From positions 2,105,036 to 2,169,035 of the forward strand of contig JABBOT010000031.1 of the NCBI GenBank assembly GCA_016165875.1: a stretch of DNA of 64,000 nucleotides, given 5' to 3'. The position numbers and the translations under genes are program-made. Position 1 is the first letter of the stretch, and each line of letters begins with the position of its first letter. The stretch is from Acanthopleura granulata. Lineage: Eukaryota; Mollusca; Polyplacophora; Chitonida; Chitonidae. Under the pieces are notes generated by a model, which did not search any database, had not been told where the DNA came from, and saw only the letters and a list, made by a program, of their open reading frames with translations. Shown one piece after another: positions 34,501 through 42,100 of the stretch.

Positions 34501-35597
34501 TACTTATTCATTCTCCGCCCTCCACGTAAAAACCTGCCGCATGGATAGTAAAACCAGAGCAGCAAAGACAAACTCTTACCGTCTGGAAACTGCCGGATAT
34601 TGTATAAGTGCCACATCCTTGAGTATGACGTTAAACACCAATGAGTTAAAGTAAAGACAGCTCATGAATCAGTTACTGCTTATTAAAAAGATTTTAAAAT
34701 TCTCTCTCTCATGTGTCAAGGGTGTTCCGCGCTGGAAAGAATAATATTGTACAACCTTTTTGGCAAACTTAAGTTAGAACATGCGCTGTCTTTCACTTTA
34801 AGCAATCACTGCTGCTACAAATCAGCTTTGATTAATTGATAAAACCCTGTGAGGGATGGCAACCCTATGCTGTTTGTTTAAAAGTCCTTTAAACGATGAG
34901 GTTAACAAATGATTTATTGTTTGTTTTAGCTGAGACACAGCGGGTGAGTCAGTTTGCTTATCCTGAAACAGAGTTGGAGAGTCCTGTGGATTTGCTCATG
35001 GAGTCAACCATTGAGAAGGTTACACTAGAGATAGCACAACAGCAGCAAGACTTCAGTAGATTGTACAGGGCCTGTCTGAACGATGTCCAAATTGCCGTTT
35101 CCGAACGGGAGATATTGTGTCGGTCTATGCCCAACCTAGTGAGGTCGTATGAGGAAATGCGGGGCGATTTCTTCTGCAATGGCTGCGGCACATTTGTGTG
35201 TAACAAAACGCATGTTCGGAATTTAGATGAATTGTGGTTAGGCTTGGATCCGGGTCTCATTCACCGACTTCGTACGATCAGACATCCGGAACCGATTTCC
35301 TTCAGCAAGGGCTACGCCAAACTTGGCCGATTCGTCTGTAAAGAATGTGGCCAAAAATGGGGCATAATAGTCCATGTGCTGGGAAAGCCCCATCTGGCCT
35401 TTGCCAAAGAAGGCCTTGACTATCTCATCGACGGCCATCTCCAGAAATACAGCTGGAAATGGAAATACGCTGGCATAGAGGTGGAGGATTTCGTATATGA
35501 CCGGGACTTCGGTCGTTGCTTGCCATCTTCTTTTTGTGTGGAGGGCGAGACCTTGGCTGAGCTTCAAATGCGTTTACCAGAACCAGCTGAGGAATAG
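10444..35597 (+). CDS. RIG-I-like receptor with two CARDs and an eroded (pseudo-)helicase
   Basis: Thirteen coding exons, all with GT/AG junctions and matching phases: 10444-10588, 16178-16312, 17445-17777, 19377-19523, 20438-20592, 20978-21346, 21921-22077, 24116-24220, 24653-24837, 31352-31496, 33233-33448, 33745-33912 and 34930-35597. They give 975 residues, close to human RIG-I (925) and MDA5 (1025). Domains: CARD1 about 19-100, CARD2 about 112-200, linker 205-253, Hel1 about 260-450, Hel2i about 450-620, Hel2 about 640-755, pincer helices about 765-825, zinc C-terminal domain about 830-945. RLRs bind viral-type RNA in the cytosol and pass the signal by CARD-CARD contact with MAVS. Motif I reads KSGKR, the DECH box reads ELGV, motif III reads STS, and motif VI lacks its Arg residues. 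ATP hydrolysis is therefore predicted lost, while frame, splice sites and the C-terminal domain are intact. A pseudogene is unlikely but not excluded. No gene symbol is given because orthology to RIG-I, MDA5 or LGP2 cannot be decided by eye. Confidence 0.88.
10645..14247. repeat. 35-bp minisatellite, about 100 copies, in RLR intron 1
   Basis: The consensus unit combines 'gacatacctgtagatgtgag' and 'gctggtatggcagtg', 35 bp in all, diverging by substitutions and small indels. Because 35 is not a multiple of 3, three units (105 bp) restore the frame, and the minus strand stays open for up to 246 codons of a 35-residue repeat (core CPLPYQPHIYKYVH). From about 13560 to 13920 a 70-bp two-unit higher-order repeat has been homogenised. 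The coding potential is very probably incidental. Confidence 0.95.
14700..14886 (+). mobile_element. SINE, 5'-truncated, tRNA-derived family
   Basis: Matches the 3' two-thirds of the SINE family seen throughout the window: 'cagctcatgctggcttcctc', then 'gtgggtttcccccgg', 'gtgaaatattcttgagtac', and a (AAAT)n tail. Confidence 0.9.
14887..15810. other. RLR intron 1 sequence, nothing recognised
   Basis: Only short opposing open frames and no repeat units. It lies between the SINE and the small outlying minisatellite block. Confidence 0.5.
15811..16015. repeat. Outlying block of the 35-bp minisatellite
   Basis: About six degenerate units (for example 'acatacttgtagatgtgag' then 'cctggtaaggccgtgg') of the same family as 10645-14247. 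They are separated from it by about 1.5 kb and end about 160 bp before exon 2. Confidence 0.85.
16178..16312 (+). CDS. RLR exon 2: second half of CARD1
   Basis: The acceptor 'tgttgtag' and the donor 'gtaaga' are both phase 1. The peptide includes ETARVSTQTAANEMFLDKL and KWLLFITRLNKLG, matching the CARD pattern 'AA..FL..L....W...F...L..' of RIG-I helices 4-6. Joining to exon 1 gives ...EGFDKD-TRGS..., and to exon 3 ...NKLG-YHLLRE..., as in RIG-I. Confidence 0.8.
17445..17777 (+). CDS. RLR exon 3: CARD2
   Basis: The acceptor 'ttttttgccag' is phase 1. The peptide carries a complete CARD: RFLEFLTPKIKDKIDPIRLL, then CLFRDGYIDQLDKQAIERRC, then EGTELLLNCVQRL. The donor is taken as A|gttagt at 17778, whose leftover A joins the AG of exon 4 to give Lys. 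Reading on instead meets TAG two bases into the intron, so unspliced RNA would encode a short two-CARD protein ending CYDS. Confidence 0.82.
17778..19376. other. RLR intron 3, contains a SINE relic
   Basis: A decayed SINE piece at about 18318-18385 reads 'cacatggggaaagcctgcca' and then 'gcaacctgtgaatggttgtg'. Nothing else is recognised. A 68-codon frame at 18574-18780 has no family match. Confidence 0.5.
19377..19523 (+). CDS. RLR exon 4: Ser-rich CARD-helicase linker
   Basis: Acceptor 'caacatag' and donor 'gtcaga', phase 1 to phase 1. The peptide is low-complexity: SSLTASLSRLGLGGSFRRRS, then a glycine/serine stretch, then SDEEEAALSPP. It sits where RLRs have a flexible linker between CARD2 and Hel1. 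RRRS and SDEEE resemble basophilic-kinase and CK2 sites; this is inference only. Confidence 0.7.
20143..20376 (+). mobile_element. SINE, near full length, degenerate
   Basis: Starts 'ggggcctccgtggcag' (tRNA-like head), continues through 'gtgggtttcccccg' and ends 'cagacaccaatcaagtaaat'. It ends about 60 bp before exon 5. Confidence 0.85.
20438..20592 (+). CDS. RLR exon 5: Q motif and altered Walker A (motif I)
   Basis: The acceptor 'tcgatttacag' is phase 1 and the donor 'gtgagt' is phase 0. LTLNQYQTELYSSV matches the RLR entry 'LR.YQ.E...', and NTVIICPVKSGKRFVALKAI aligns with the Walker A loop 'N.IIC.PTGSGKT.VA'. Relative to GSGKT, the Lys (residue 296) remains, but the next residue, normally Thr/Ser that coordinates magnesium, is Arg 297. 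The TG before it is VK. Confidence 0.88.
20978..21346 (+). CDS. RLR exon 6: Hel1 core with lost DECH box
   Basis: Phase 0 at both ends. GKVAYLVTKKALADKVFRR matches 'GKVVFLVNKVPLVEQ' (motif Ia). VVIAKAKLFENAL replaces the 'VIVCTAQILENAL' type motif. DFSMVILELGVDYYDK followed by KHVYKQIMKGYH aligns with 'DFSLIIIDECHHTNKE.VYN.IM..Y' of RLRs. The DECH tetrad is ELGV (residues 393-396), so both the metal-binding Asp and the catalytic Glu are changed. The exon ends RLPQ, the usual lead into motif III. Confidence 0.9.
21384..21450 (-). mobile_element. SINE 3'-end fragment
   Basis: 'tttaattggtgttttacgcc' followed by 'acactcaagaatattt' is the reverse complement of the SINE tail region. Confidence 0.7.
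21921..22077 (+). CDS. RLR exon 7: motif III region and start of Hel2i
   Basis: Phase 0 in, phase 1 out (donor 'gtaagt'). LPQ-ILVLSTSICGKS aligns with 'LPQILGLTASPGVG', so motif III TAS is STS. CATFDIHAIALVRNCINSLR aligns with the RLR segment 'C.NLDA..I.TV..N...L'. Confidence 0.85.
22212..22486 (+). mobile_element. SINE, full length
   Basis: The tRNA-like head 'gcccgtggctcagttggata' supplies an A-box-like motif and 'gaattcaggtcc' a B-box-like motif. The body and (AAAT)n tail follow. It is the most complete + strand copy in the RLR gene. Confidence 0.92.
22878..23725. mobile_element. Inverted-repeat (foldback/MITE-like) element
   Basis: The left arm, about 22878-23150, contains 'ccttgataatttaccttcat' and 'tctatcgcctagatctcc'. 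The right arm, about 23455-23725, contains their reverse complements 'atgaaggcaaattatcaagg' and 'ggagatctaggcgataga'. Similarity runs through most of about 250 bp per arm, with about 300 bp between. Neither arm encodes a recognisable protein. It lies wholly in RLR intron 7. Confidence 0.8.
24116..24220 (+). CDS. RLR exon 8: Hel2i helix
   Basis: The acceptor 'tttttctgtag' and the donor 'gtaagt' are both phase 1. The peptide RIINQLMSRVEEVMKEYYQS matches the Hel2i helix of RLRs ('F..II..LM...E......'). Confidence 0.78.
24653..24837 (+). CDS. RLR exon 9: Hel2i
   Basis: Phase 1 in, phase 0 out (donor 'gtaatc'). SLKYRTWLKTNKATLGYASK and RAGFFLDCLKLAT fit the RLR pattern 'QKYE.W.......L.....'. It joins exon 10 as ...CLKLAT-IYQSGLFIKTEC... 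Confidence 0.78.
25315..27834. mobile_element. Candidate solo LTR, 2.5 kb, with 4-bp target duplication
   Basis: The segment begins TGTTACGAACC and ends GGTTCCCTTACAACA, which are imperfect inverted ends obeying the TG...CA rule. It is flanked on both sides by ACAG (25311-25314 and 27835-27838). A four-base duplication fits Gypsy-type integration. It encloses four 86-bp repeats and open frames of 183 (+, 25481-26032) and 270 (-, 26626-27438) codons with no recognised domain. No internal gag-pol sequence is present, hence 'solo'. The ends were read by eye; a second copy elsewhere in the genome would settle it. Confidence 0.5.
26376..26745. repeat. 86-bp tandem repeat, about 4.3 copies
   Basis: The unit contains 'ctacatctgaaaagggtctc', then 'cgctatattccatatctact' and 'catacacgcagcccgtatta'. 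The first three copies are nearly identical and the last is more diverged. It lies inside the candidate solo LTR, a place where such repeats often arise. Confidence 0.93.
27839..29559. other. RLR intron 9 sequence, nothing recognised
   Basis: Short frames on both strands (up to 133 codons at 28102-28503, -) have no family resemblance. GC rises locally around 28310-28420 without a repeat or gene signature. Confidence 0.4.
29560..29650 (-). mobile_element. tRNA-like SINE head, second family
   Basis: The reverse complement reads 'ggtctagtggttagaacgtc' and then 'tgcatcgaggtcgggaaatc', a tRNA-like Pol III box A/B arrangement. The head differs from that of the main SINE family. A possible tail piece of a similar element lies at about 29928-29976 (+). 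Confidence 0.5.
29651..31020. other. RLR intron 9, remainder
   Basis: AT-rich, with a short (ATTT)n near 30705-30725. No gene-like frame is recognised. Confidence 0.4.
31025..31200 (-). mobile_element. SINE, degenerate
   Basis: The reverse-complement orientation shows 'cgattggtgctttacgtcgt', then 'actcgagaaagttt', 'cacgaccatttgtaggttgc' and 'ggaccatcccacgtaaggcc', the SINE body from tail toward head. Confidence 0.85.
31352..31496 (+). CDS. RLR exon 10: end of Hel2i
   Basis: Phase 0 in, phase 1 out (donor 'gtaaga'). YQSGLFIKTECRRVDALKYM matches the conserved RLR 'AL.I....R..DAL.YL'. The helical KKKVRELTESMTKPVDKAL follows. Confidence 0.85.
31761..32014 (-). mobile_element. SINE, full length
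   Basis: Runs from 'tgttttacgccgtactcaag' to the head 'gcggaggccccc' (reverse complement of ggggcctccgc). Body signatures are intact. The best-preserved minus-strand copy. Confidence 0.93.
32115..32485 (-). mobile_element. Two SINE fragments
   Basis: A 3'-end scrap at about 32118-32165 ('tgttgcacgccgttttcaaa') and a longer one at about 32395-32482 ('ggtgtactcaagaatatttc', then 'gggcagagcccgc'). Confidence 0.7.
32486..33232. other. RLR intron 10 sequence with overlapping open frames, unrecognised
   Basis: Frames of 111-124 codons overlap on both strands between about 32767 and 33272. None resembles a known family. The + strand frame ending at 33272 runs into exon 11 out of phase. Confidence 0.4.
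33233..33448 (+). CDS. RLR exon 11: start of Hel2
   Basis: The acceptor 'aatgctgtag' and the donor 'gtatgc' are both phase 1. LAQIYRGNPRCKVVLLMKHR followed by EAVLYMKFYLEEN fits the RLR Hel2 pattern 'L......P..RGIIFV.TR..A..L..W' (motif IV). FV.TR is LLMKHR here. Confidence 0.84.
33745..33912 (+). CDS. RLR exon 12: Hel2 with eroded motifs V and VI
   Basis: The acceptor 'ttgatattacag' is phase 1. LFKERFDVLITTWPILVFHL aligns with 'F..G..NLLIATSVAEEGLD', and DYVMRTDCPGNDVITWTHHG with 'NLVIRYDLPGNE.A.IQ.RGRAR'. Motif V and the motif VI Arg pair are lost. Two donors, at 33907 (gtaaag) and 33913 (gtagcc), both keep phase. The second retains Gly-Lys and is used here, giving HHGKA. Confidence 0.85.
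34590..34655 (+). mobile_element. SINE 3'-end fragment
   Basis: 'attgtataagtgccacatcc' then 'ttgagtatgacgttaaacac' is the tail region of a SINE. Confidence 0.6.
34930..35597 (+). CDS. RLR exon 13: pincer and zinc-binding C-terminal domain
   Basis: The acceptor 'tttgttttag' is phase 1 and the stop is TAG at 35595-35597. A long helical segment (about residues 765-825) matches the pincer. The RNA-recognition domain follows: FFCNGCGTFVCNKTHVRNLD, FSKGYAKLGRFVCKECGQKW and GIIVHVLGKP. Cysteines 836, 839, 890 and 893 form the zinc site. The Cys-to-Trp-Gly spacing (CKECGQKWGI) parallels RIG-I, and SWKWKY matches the final 'KW' strand. This is the best-preserved domain of the protein. Confidence 0.93.
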
Positions 35598-35683
35598 AGA
35601 GCACAGCGTTATCTTACAATTCCACTCCAGTCCAAATATAATTTGGGTAGAAATATTCAAATGATATGAACGAAGTCCAGTGG

Positions 35684-35909
35684 AATAAAGCTAACAAAAT
35701 GGTTCAAAAGGATTTGTGATGAATAACATAATTTAAGATATAAGATAAGATAAGATAATTTAAGGCAAGCACGCTTTCCATGATGTTTTTAATGATGTTA
35801 AGCTTGTATGTACTATATTCTTGTTTTATAGCCACTGTAATTGTAGCTATCTCTGTTCTCACATTCTCATGGAGCAGTAGTCGCTAGCTTCTTCAAATCT
35901 TCAAATAAA
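35684..35909 (+). terminator. Poly(A) signals for the RLR gene
   Basis: AATAAA occurs at 35684-35689 and again at 35904-35909, 90 and 310 bases after the stop. Either could end the mRNA. A GATAA microsatellite lies at about 35735-35760. Confidence 0.5.
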
Positions 35910-36544
35910 TATTTACTCAGATAAAGATTGTAAACAGTATTCAGGGTATTCTATAACTAAAGTGAGTTTCGCGGCAAAATTACTACTCAAACTGACAAGG
36001 CTTGTTGTATCGGTACGCGAACCAGATACACGTACGATTATGTGCGACTAGCGATCCTGCCATCAGCTTTTTGCTTGTTTCAGAGGACCAGACACGTGTG
36101 CCTGCCGAAGATCCTGTGATCAGCAGCGCGTGAACTAGAGAACTACAGCGACACTGCCCTGCGTTCCGAATTTGGCCCTGCTCCTTGAGCGAAGTATGTA
36201 TAACAAACATGATACACGTGTAAAAATATACAGGACTCTCCTGAAATATTAGAAGCGTGTATACACGTGCAGCCAACGCATGTGTGAATTTGTTAATTTT
36301 CCTTATTAGTTTTGACAGAGCCTGGATTGCTACTGCAGTGAGCGAATGCCAATGTTCCTAAAATCTTGTGCATTATTTTTCACATCAAATCGCTCGACAT
36401 GTGAGGGAATGTGACTAGGAAAAACCTTACGGTGACGTCATTTAGTTTTCATCTCAACTACCGCTTTGTGTGGGGTTGTGTGGTGTTGGACATGTAAATA
36501 AAGAAGCTGTAGTTATAATAGAACTTTTTCACATTAAGTTGGTT

Positions 36545-36752
36545 TTATTTATTTGATTGGTGTTTTATGCCATACTCAGGAATATTTCACTTATACGACG
36601 GCAGCCAGCATTATGGTGAGAGGAAACCGGATACTGTTCGGGGGAAACCCACGACCATCTGCAGGTTACCAGCGGACCTTCCCATGTGCGGCCGGAGAGG
36701 AAGCCAGCATGAGCTGGACTTGGAACTCACAGCGACCGCTTTGGTGAGATAT
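36545..36752 (-). mobile_element. SINE
   Basis: 'ttggtgttttatgccatact', 'caggaatatttcacttatac', then 'cggagaggaagccagcatga'. The tRNA head is truncated. Confidence 0.9.
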
Positions 36753-38954
36753 GTCGGTTTTATGCATGCGCCATAGCACCTAACATGGCAGTTGCATGTG
36801 GCTATAGAGTAATAATGAGAAAACGATTTAAAGAAATGTCCCTCAGAACTTCTCCAGGGCTACAACAAAGCTATTGTAAACATGTACAGGAAACATAAGT
36901 ACAACGGAAACTCACGTATTTCTGGCCTAAAATTTAACTCGATCTGAGGTCGTCTCTACATAAGAATCAAGATATGGGCAATACACAGAAAACCTGATCC
37001 ACTGGCCAATCAGAATCAAGGAAATCGTAATATATGCAAAGGTGCAAACGGACGCGGACGTGGTTTTCATAGGTGATCGAGGGTCACACAAAATGATTCT
37101 GGACACATATTGTTCTAATATCATAACCACCCAATTCAACACAAAGATTAATGCGAATCATGGAATTTAGTCAAACTTGATCTGAGGTCTTACACACTGA
37201 ATTTCAACTGAGCTTCAGGACTGTCCAAAGCGAACCCAAGGAGAGACAGTTAAGGCATGGCTATATTCATTCGATTGCTGATCTGCGCCGTACTCAAGAA
37301 TATTTCACTTATAAGACGGCGGGCAGCATTATGGTGGGAGGAAAGTGGACAGGGTCCTGGTGAAAACCCACGACCATCCGCAGGTTACTTGTAGACTTTC
37401 CGGCGTACGGTCGGATAAGCAATGTCTACAATGGGAAGGTATAAGAAGGCACACAGCACTTCGGGAGACAGTTTATATTCTATTGCTTTATTACAAATGT
37501 ACAAAACATATATTAGTGCCCGGATTGACGTTACATCAGCGTTAACGTGGGCGTATTAATTGCTTGTCTTTGTATAAATGATTTACCAGTTGTAAACGCG
37601 TGTTCATGTACAGGGTAGCTTCACAAAACGGCGCCTCAAAGGGGAGGTCCTTTAAACTTATCTGGGACATGATGCAAAATAAAGATATACAAACCATTAA
37701 ACTAAAGCTTAATGTATTAAAAAGCATTAGAATTTTATGAAGCCATAGGAATACAATTCACAACCTTAATAAACATACTAAAGTTACATTAATAAAATAT
37801 ACTTCTTTCATAAGGTGTATGTTTCGTCTATTCATTCATATATGTACATGTAAACATAATGATAACTTCGCTGACCTAATTACAAACAATTTTACACGTA
37901 ATAAAATAAATTTTGATTTAAAGCTTGACTAATTCTCAATTCTTTAATCCCAATTCAACTATACATGCCAAATGGGACAAACAAGTGGGGGGATATTGAA
38001 TTCAGTCTCTCCTGTATAAAGCCATTTCTTCAACATTTGCTGAGGAGAGTGAAAATTTCAATTTTTCATACAGCATATTGCCTACAAATCGATGAAATGA
38101 AAATACTTTATCTTCACAAGCTTTCAGATTTGTCCTGTGAAAGGGTGTCAACTCAGTTATAAATTTCAGTGCAGATGAAGAAACCTGTGCAATTTCCAGC
38201 AGATTTCAGTGAATCTATTATCATCTTGATACATACCATTTGAATAAACTGCACAAAACTAAAATATGCACATTTTAAAATACTTATAAGAACTTCAATA
38301 AAATTATGACCTCATAAAAATGCCTACAATTTATTCTCATCACTAAAACATTAATGATTATAGGTTACAGATAAAATTTTATTACTTGTTTGTACAAATT
38401 GTGAAGTTCAACTTTCAACATGTCTATATCTGGTTTTATATCAAAGCCTGTCCGAAGATATTTTCAACTCTTATCTTTTTAAATCACATTGTTTAAGAAA
38501 TGGTGGCATCACCTTACTGAAATTAAAATCAAATTATACAGCACGGTTTTCATATGTAACATATGCAGTCATTTTTTCCAGATGAGGCAAAAAGATAGAA
38601 TACACTGGGACAGACATCATAAAGGATTTAAATCCAGTCAAAATGTGAAATTCGATTTAAACGTTTAAACAATGGGTTATGCTAATATCTATGTATCACA
38701 ATATGAATTTCTTAGACCGAAAATTCCACAATATAATGACTTATGCATTAACTCAAAAATCGCTTTGGGAAATCAACGCCTGTGATTCATTGAAATTAAG
38801 TTAAAATATCACAAATCCTTGCCTTAAAAATGAACTCGAATTTTCAATAGATGTGTTTGTCATCACCTAACTTAAAATCTATTTAAGTGTAGACCTCTCT
38901 TCATGATATGAGGTAAGCTTTCTGCATTCTTAAGGCTTTCCACACAGTTTATGT
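36753..38954. other. Convergent 3' region; probable 3' UTR of the minus-strand receptor
   Basis: No gene-like frame. From about 37480 to 38954 the sequence is AT-rich and repeat-free, as expected of a long 3' UTR. TTTATT at 37487-37492 is a minus-strand AATAAA that could end it. Confidence 0.4.
37266..37415 (-). mobile_element. SINE, truncated
   Basis: 'gccgtactcaagaatatttc', 'cttataagacggcgggcagc' and 'cacgaccatccgcaggttac' match the SINE body in reverse orientation. Confidence 0.88.
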
Positions 38955-39197
38955 TCAGTCTAATGTTGTTACTGTGATCTCTTCCTCTGTGGTAACCTCG
39001 TAAGATCTCGTGAGAACTCTCCTATGGTGGGGACCAGAAACAGGTTCAGCCATTTGTCCATCCTTAGTTATCTCCCCTGGAATGTGCTCTTCCTCTTCAC
39101 TATCAACAGAGTCACTGGTGTCGGAGTCGGACCATGTCTCACTTCCAGACACAGGTTCGGTGATAATGACAGGTTCAGGAATCTCTTCACTCGGAGG
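38955..39197 (-). CDS. Receptor exon 14: acidic C-terminal tail and stop
   Basis: Acceptor 'ctgtttcag', phase 0, stop TGA. The peptide is rich in Ser, Asp and Glu (ETWSDSDTSDSVDSEEEEH) with EPVSG occurring twice. It ends TTEEEITVTTLD. The SDSD/SDSVDSEEEE run resembles CK2 phosphorylation clusters seen in GPCR tails; the effect is inference. Confidence 0.85.
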   Translation of the reverse strand, partial: PPSEEIPEPVIITEPVSGSETWSDSDTSDSVDSEEEEHIPGEITKDGQMAEPVSGPHHRRVLTRSYEVTTEEEITVTTLD

Positions 39198-42100
39198 CTG
39201 AAACAGTGAATTGATAGACTAAAATATAACAATAAAATAAGTAAATTGTAAAATCAACAATTATACAGTTTACACCAACGAAGACAATTAATAACGGACT
39301 TGGGTCAATTTGTGTAATGCCGTGCTAAAGAAGTGGGGAAGTAAAGATGAAACCGGTGCATGGAGTTCACAGCCATAATGTTCCAAACGATTATAATGCT
39401 CCAAACGATTAACCCTGGATGTGCTGGAAACATCGTGCATACTCCTACTTGTCAGTTCTGCATCTTAATTGTTCTGCAATGCAGTCACTGCACACCGATA
39501 ACAACTTCATTATGTTCAGCCATTCCATTATGTTCAATCATTATCATCAACGAAAACGTTCTGCTTCTTTCACTAACTTCCGGTCCCTGTTACAACATAC
39601 TTTCTGGGTCGTTCAGACATGCGGTTTGCCGAATAACATCGTAGCAGACGAGTAATACATACATGTCTGCAAGATGTTTACAATTCTGAAAAACAATACC
39701 TCCTTGATAGTTATTTCTTCTTTTTTTAACAGAAGCAAAAGGTTGTCTTTGAGCATGTTCTTTATAGTTTATTACTTGTTCATTACTGTACAGCACATTC
39801 AAAATTACATCACTCATTCAAAATTTGCTGATATGTTTCTTTTACGAATTTAACTGCAATTAAGTGAGGAATAGAATATAGAAAGGCACTATGGTATGTG
39901 AGCTGTAAAGAGCATTCTAGAAACTAAACTAAGGAGCAAGAAAGGCGAGGAAGGCAAAAAAAAAAATCTTGGCCCTTTGCAGATACTGAGTAGTCACACA
40001 TGGGAAACAAGCCTGAAATGAGTATAACATTAGTAAATGTTGATACTCAATTTGGTTACGTCCCACCGCTGCCACCAAGATTTTTGTAATCGCCATGTAA
40101 ATACATTAAAACAGTATGCAGTATAATGATGAGACTAAAACAGTCTTAGTAATTATATTACATCCAGATACTATACGTAGTGCGACTAGTATTAAAAGCC
40201 TAGAAAATCGCTTCTCGCTATAAACACTGGACACCTACAGGCGGAATAATAACACTCAGGTTAGCAAGTTTATCGGATATCTTTCCTCTTCGTTGTTCAA
40301 TATCGATGTGTAGATACCGCAGAATGTTTCATTTAATCTTTCACAAAGAAACTCCTTTATCATCCAATGCGGGGTCAAATGCAAGGAAAGCTTTTGACCC
40401 GATAGAGACTTATTTATTGGATTGGTGTTTTTCACCGTGCTCAGGAATATTTCACTTATACGATGACGCTCGGCATTGTGGTGGGAGAAAACCAAGCAGA
40501 GTCCGATCGAAACCCACGACCATCGGCAAGTTGCTGGCAGATTTTCCCAAGTAGGGCTGGAGAGGAAGCCAGCATGAACTGGGCCTGAACTCACAGTGAT
40601 CGCACTGGTGAGAAACATAGGTCGACCAGATAGACCAATAGGTATATGCCATTTTTGATCCGGTTTGTTTTGTTCGGACTGTTATAGTTTGCGAAATTAA
40701 CTACTTTAGTACATCTTTTTCTATAACCATAAAATGTACAGCGCGAAAGTTCTGTCTTAGTCTGAACGATTATTATCAGATGTAGTATTCAAAATCTAAT
40801 AGAAGAGGAAAACAAGCCTGGTCACTTGAGCTCAGAGCGACTGCATTGGTTAGAGACTCTCAGGTCAATGCACTTTGCTAGCATGCCTTTCGTGATGACA
40901 AAAAGCCATTAATTATAAGTGACAACAAATAGTCCCTGCGCAAAGCTTTAATATATGTATAGTTTTCTTTCAGATAAAATGAACACTCCTGTGCTTTTAG
41001 AAACATAAGCAGGAGTTAGAGCCTATAAAAAAATTATCAAATATTAACGCCTGATCAAGGATTGGCAAAGAGAGAACTACGAGCTACTATGTTTGTGAAT
41101 CAGTGAGAGCGAATGAAAAAAACAAAACAAAACAAAATCTAGCATTTATAATTTAGCAGGGTTAATTTAAGCAAGAGTAGCAATGCTAGAGAAAAGGCAT
41201 TCACTAAATCATCTTGTGAGCACGCCTAAACAAATCACTATGTTCACCTCAATGGCTACATCTGCTTCATACTCAGTATTGTAGGTCATATATTCCTCTG
41301 GATAAAAAGAAATGAATACAAATATCACATTTTCATATATCAAATCACACTATACATCAGAAGGCACCAACAAGCTCAAGAGCTTTCTCTGAAGATAAAT
41401 GTAAATATATTTGTGGCAAGAACTTCATTCCAAATTGGAACACTGCGGAGAGAAAAAAATTCTATTTATGTGTACGACTGGGACACTGGAAAATCGTTGG
41501 TAAAGTAGCCATGACTTCAATTAAGAAATAGACATGAACAAAATTGACATGAAATTAACAGACCGAGTCTAAGTTTGAAAGATAAACAATAAGGTGTGAA
41601 AGGCTGATATGATACACAACATCGTGAGTTGAAAGATATATCAAAGCTAAATGTAAGGTGAACATCAGGAGTTATCCAAGTTACAACCCACCTTTTTTGT
41701 TACATTTAAATCAGATTTCAATTTACATCATTAATTATGCACGAGTTCTGATATAAATTATCCATGCTTGGCCTGTATTACCTACTTTTTCCTAAGACTA
41801 ACTGTTCTTCATAGATCTTGACACAGTAAAGTACACTGCATCTTAATTCTATTTTATTCCGGATACGCTCCCCTCAATGGATGCGATTTGTCTACTGACT
41901 TTCACACAACCCACATCAACCATGTGATTCTGCTGAATGCCACAAATCAAACCGAAGACATTTCTGGTATTAACTCAAACCGAAGACATTTCCGGTATTT
42001 AACTCAAACCGAAGACATTTCTGGTATTAACTCAAACCGAAGACATTTCCGGTATTAACTCAAACCGAAGACATTTCTGGTATTAACTCAAACCGAAGAC

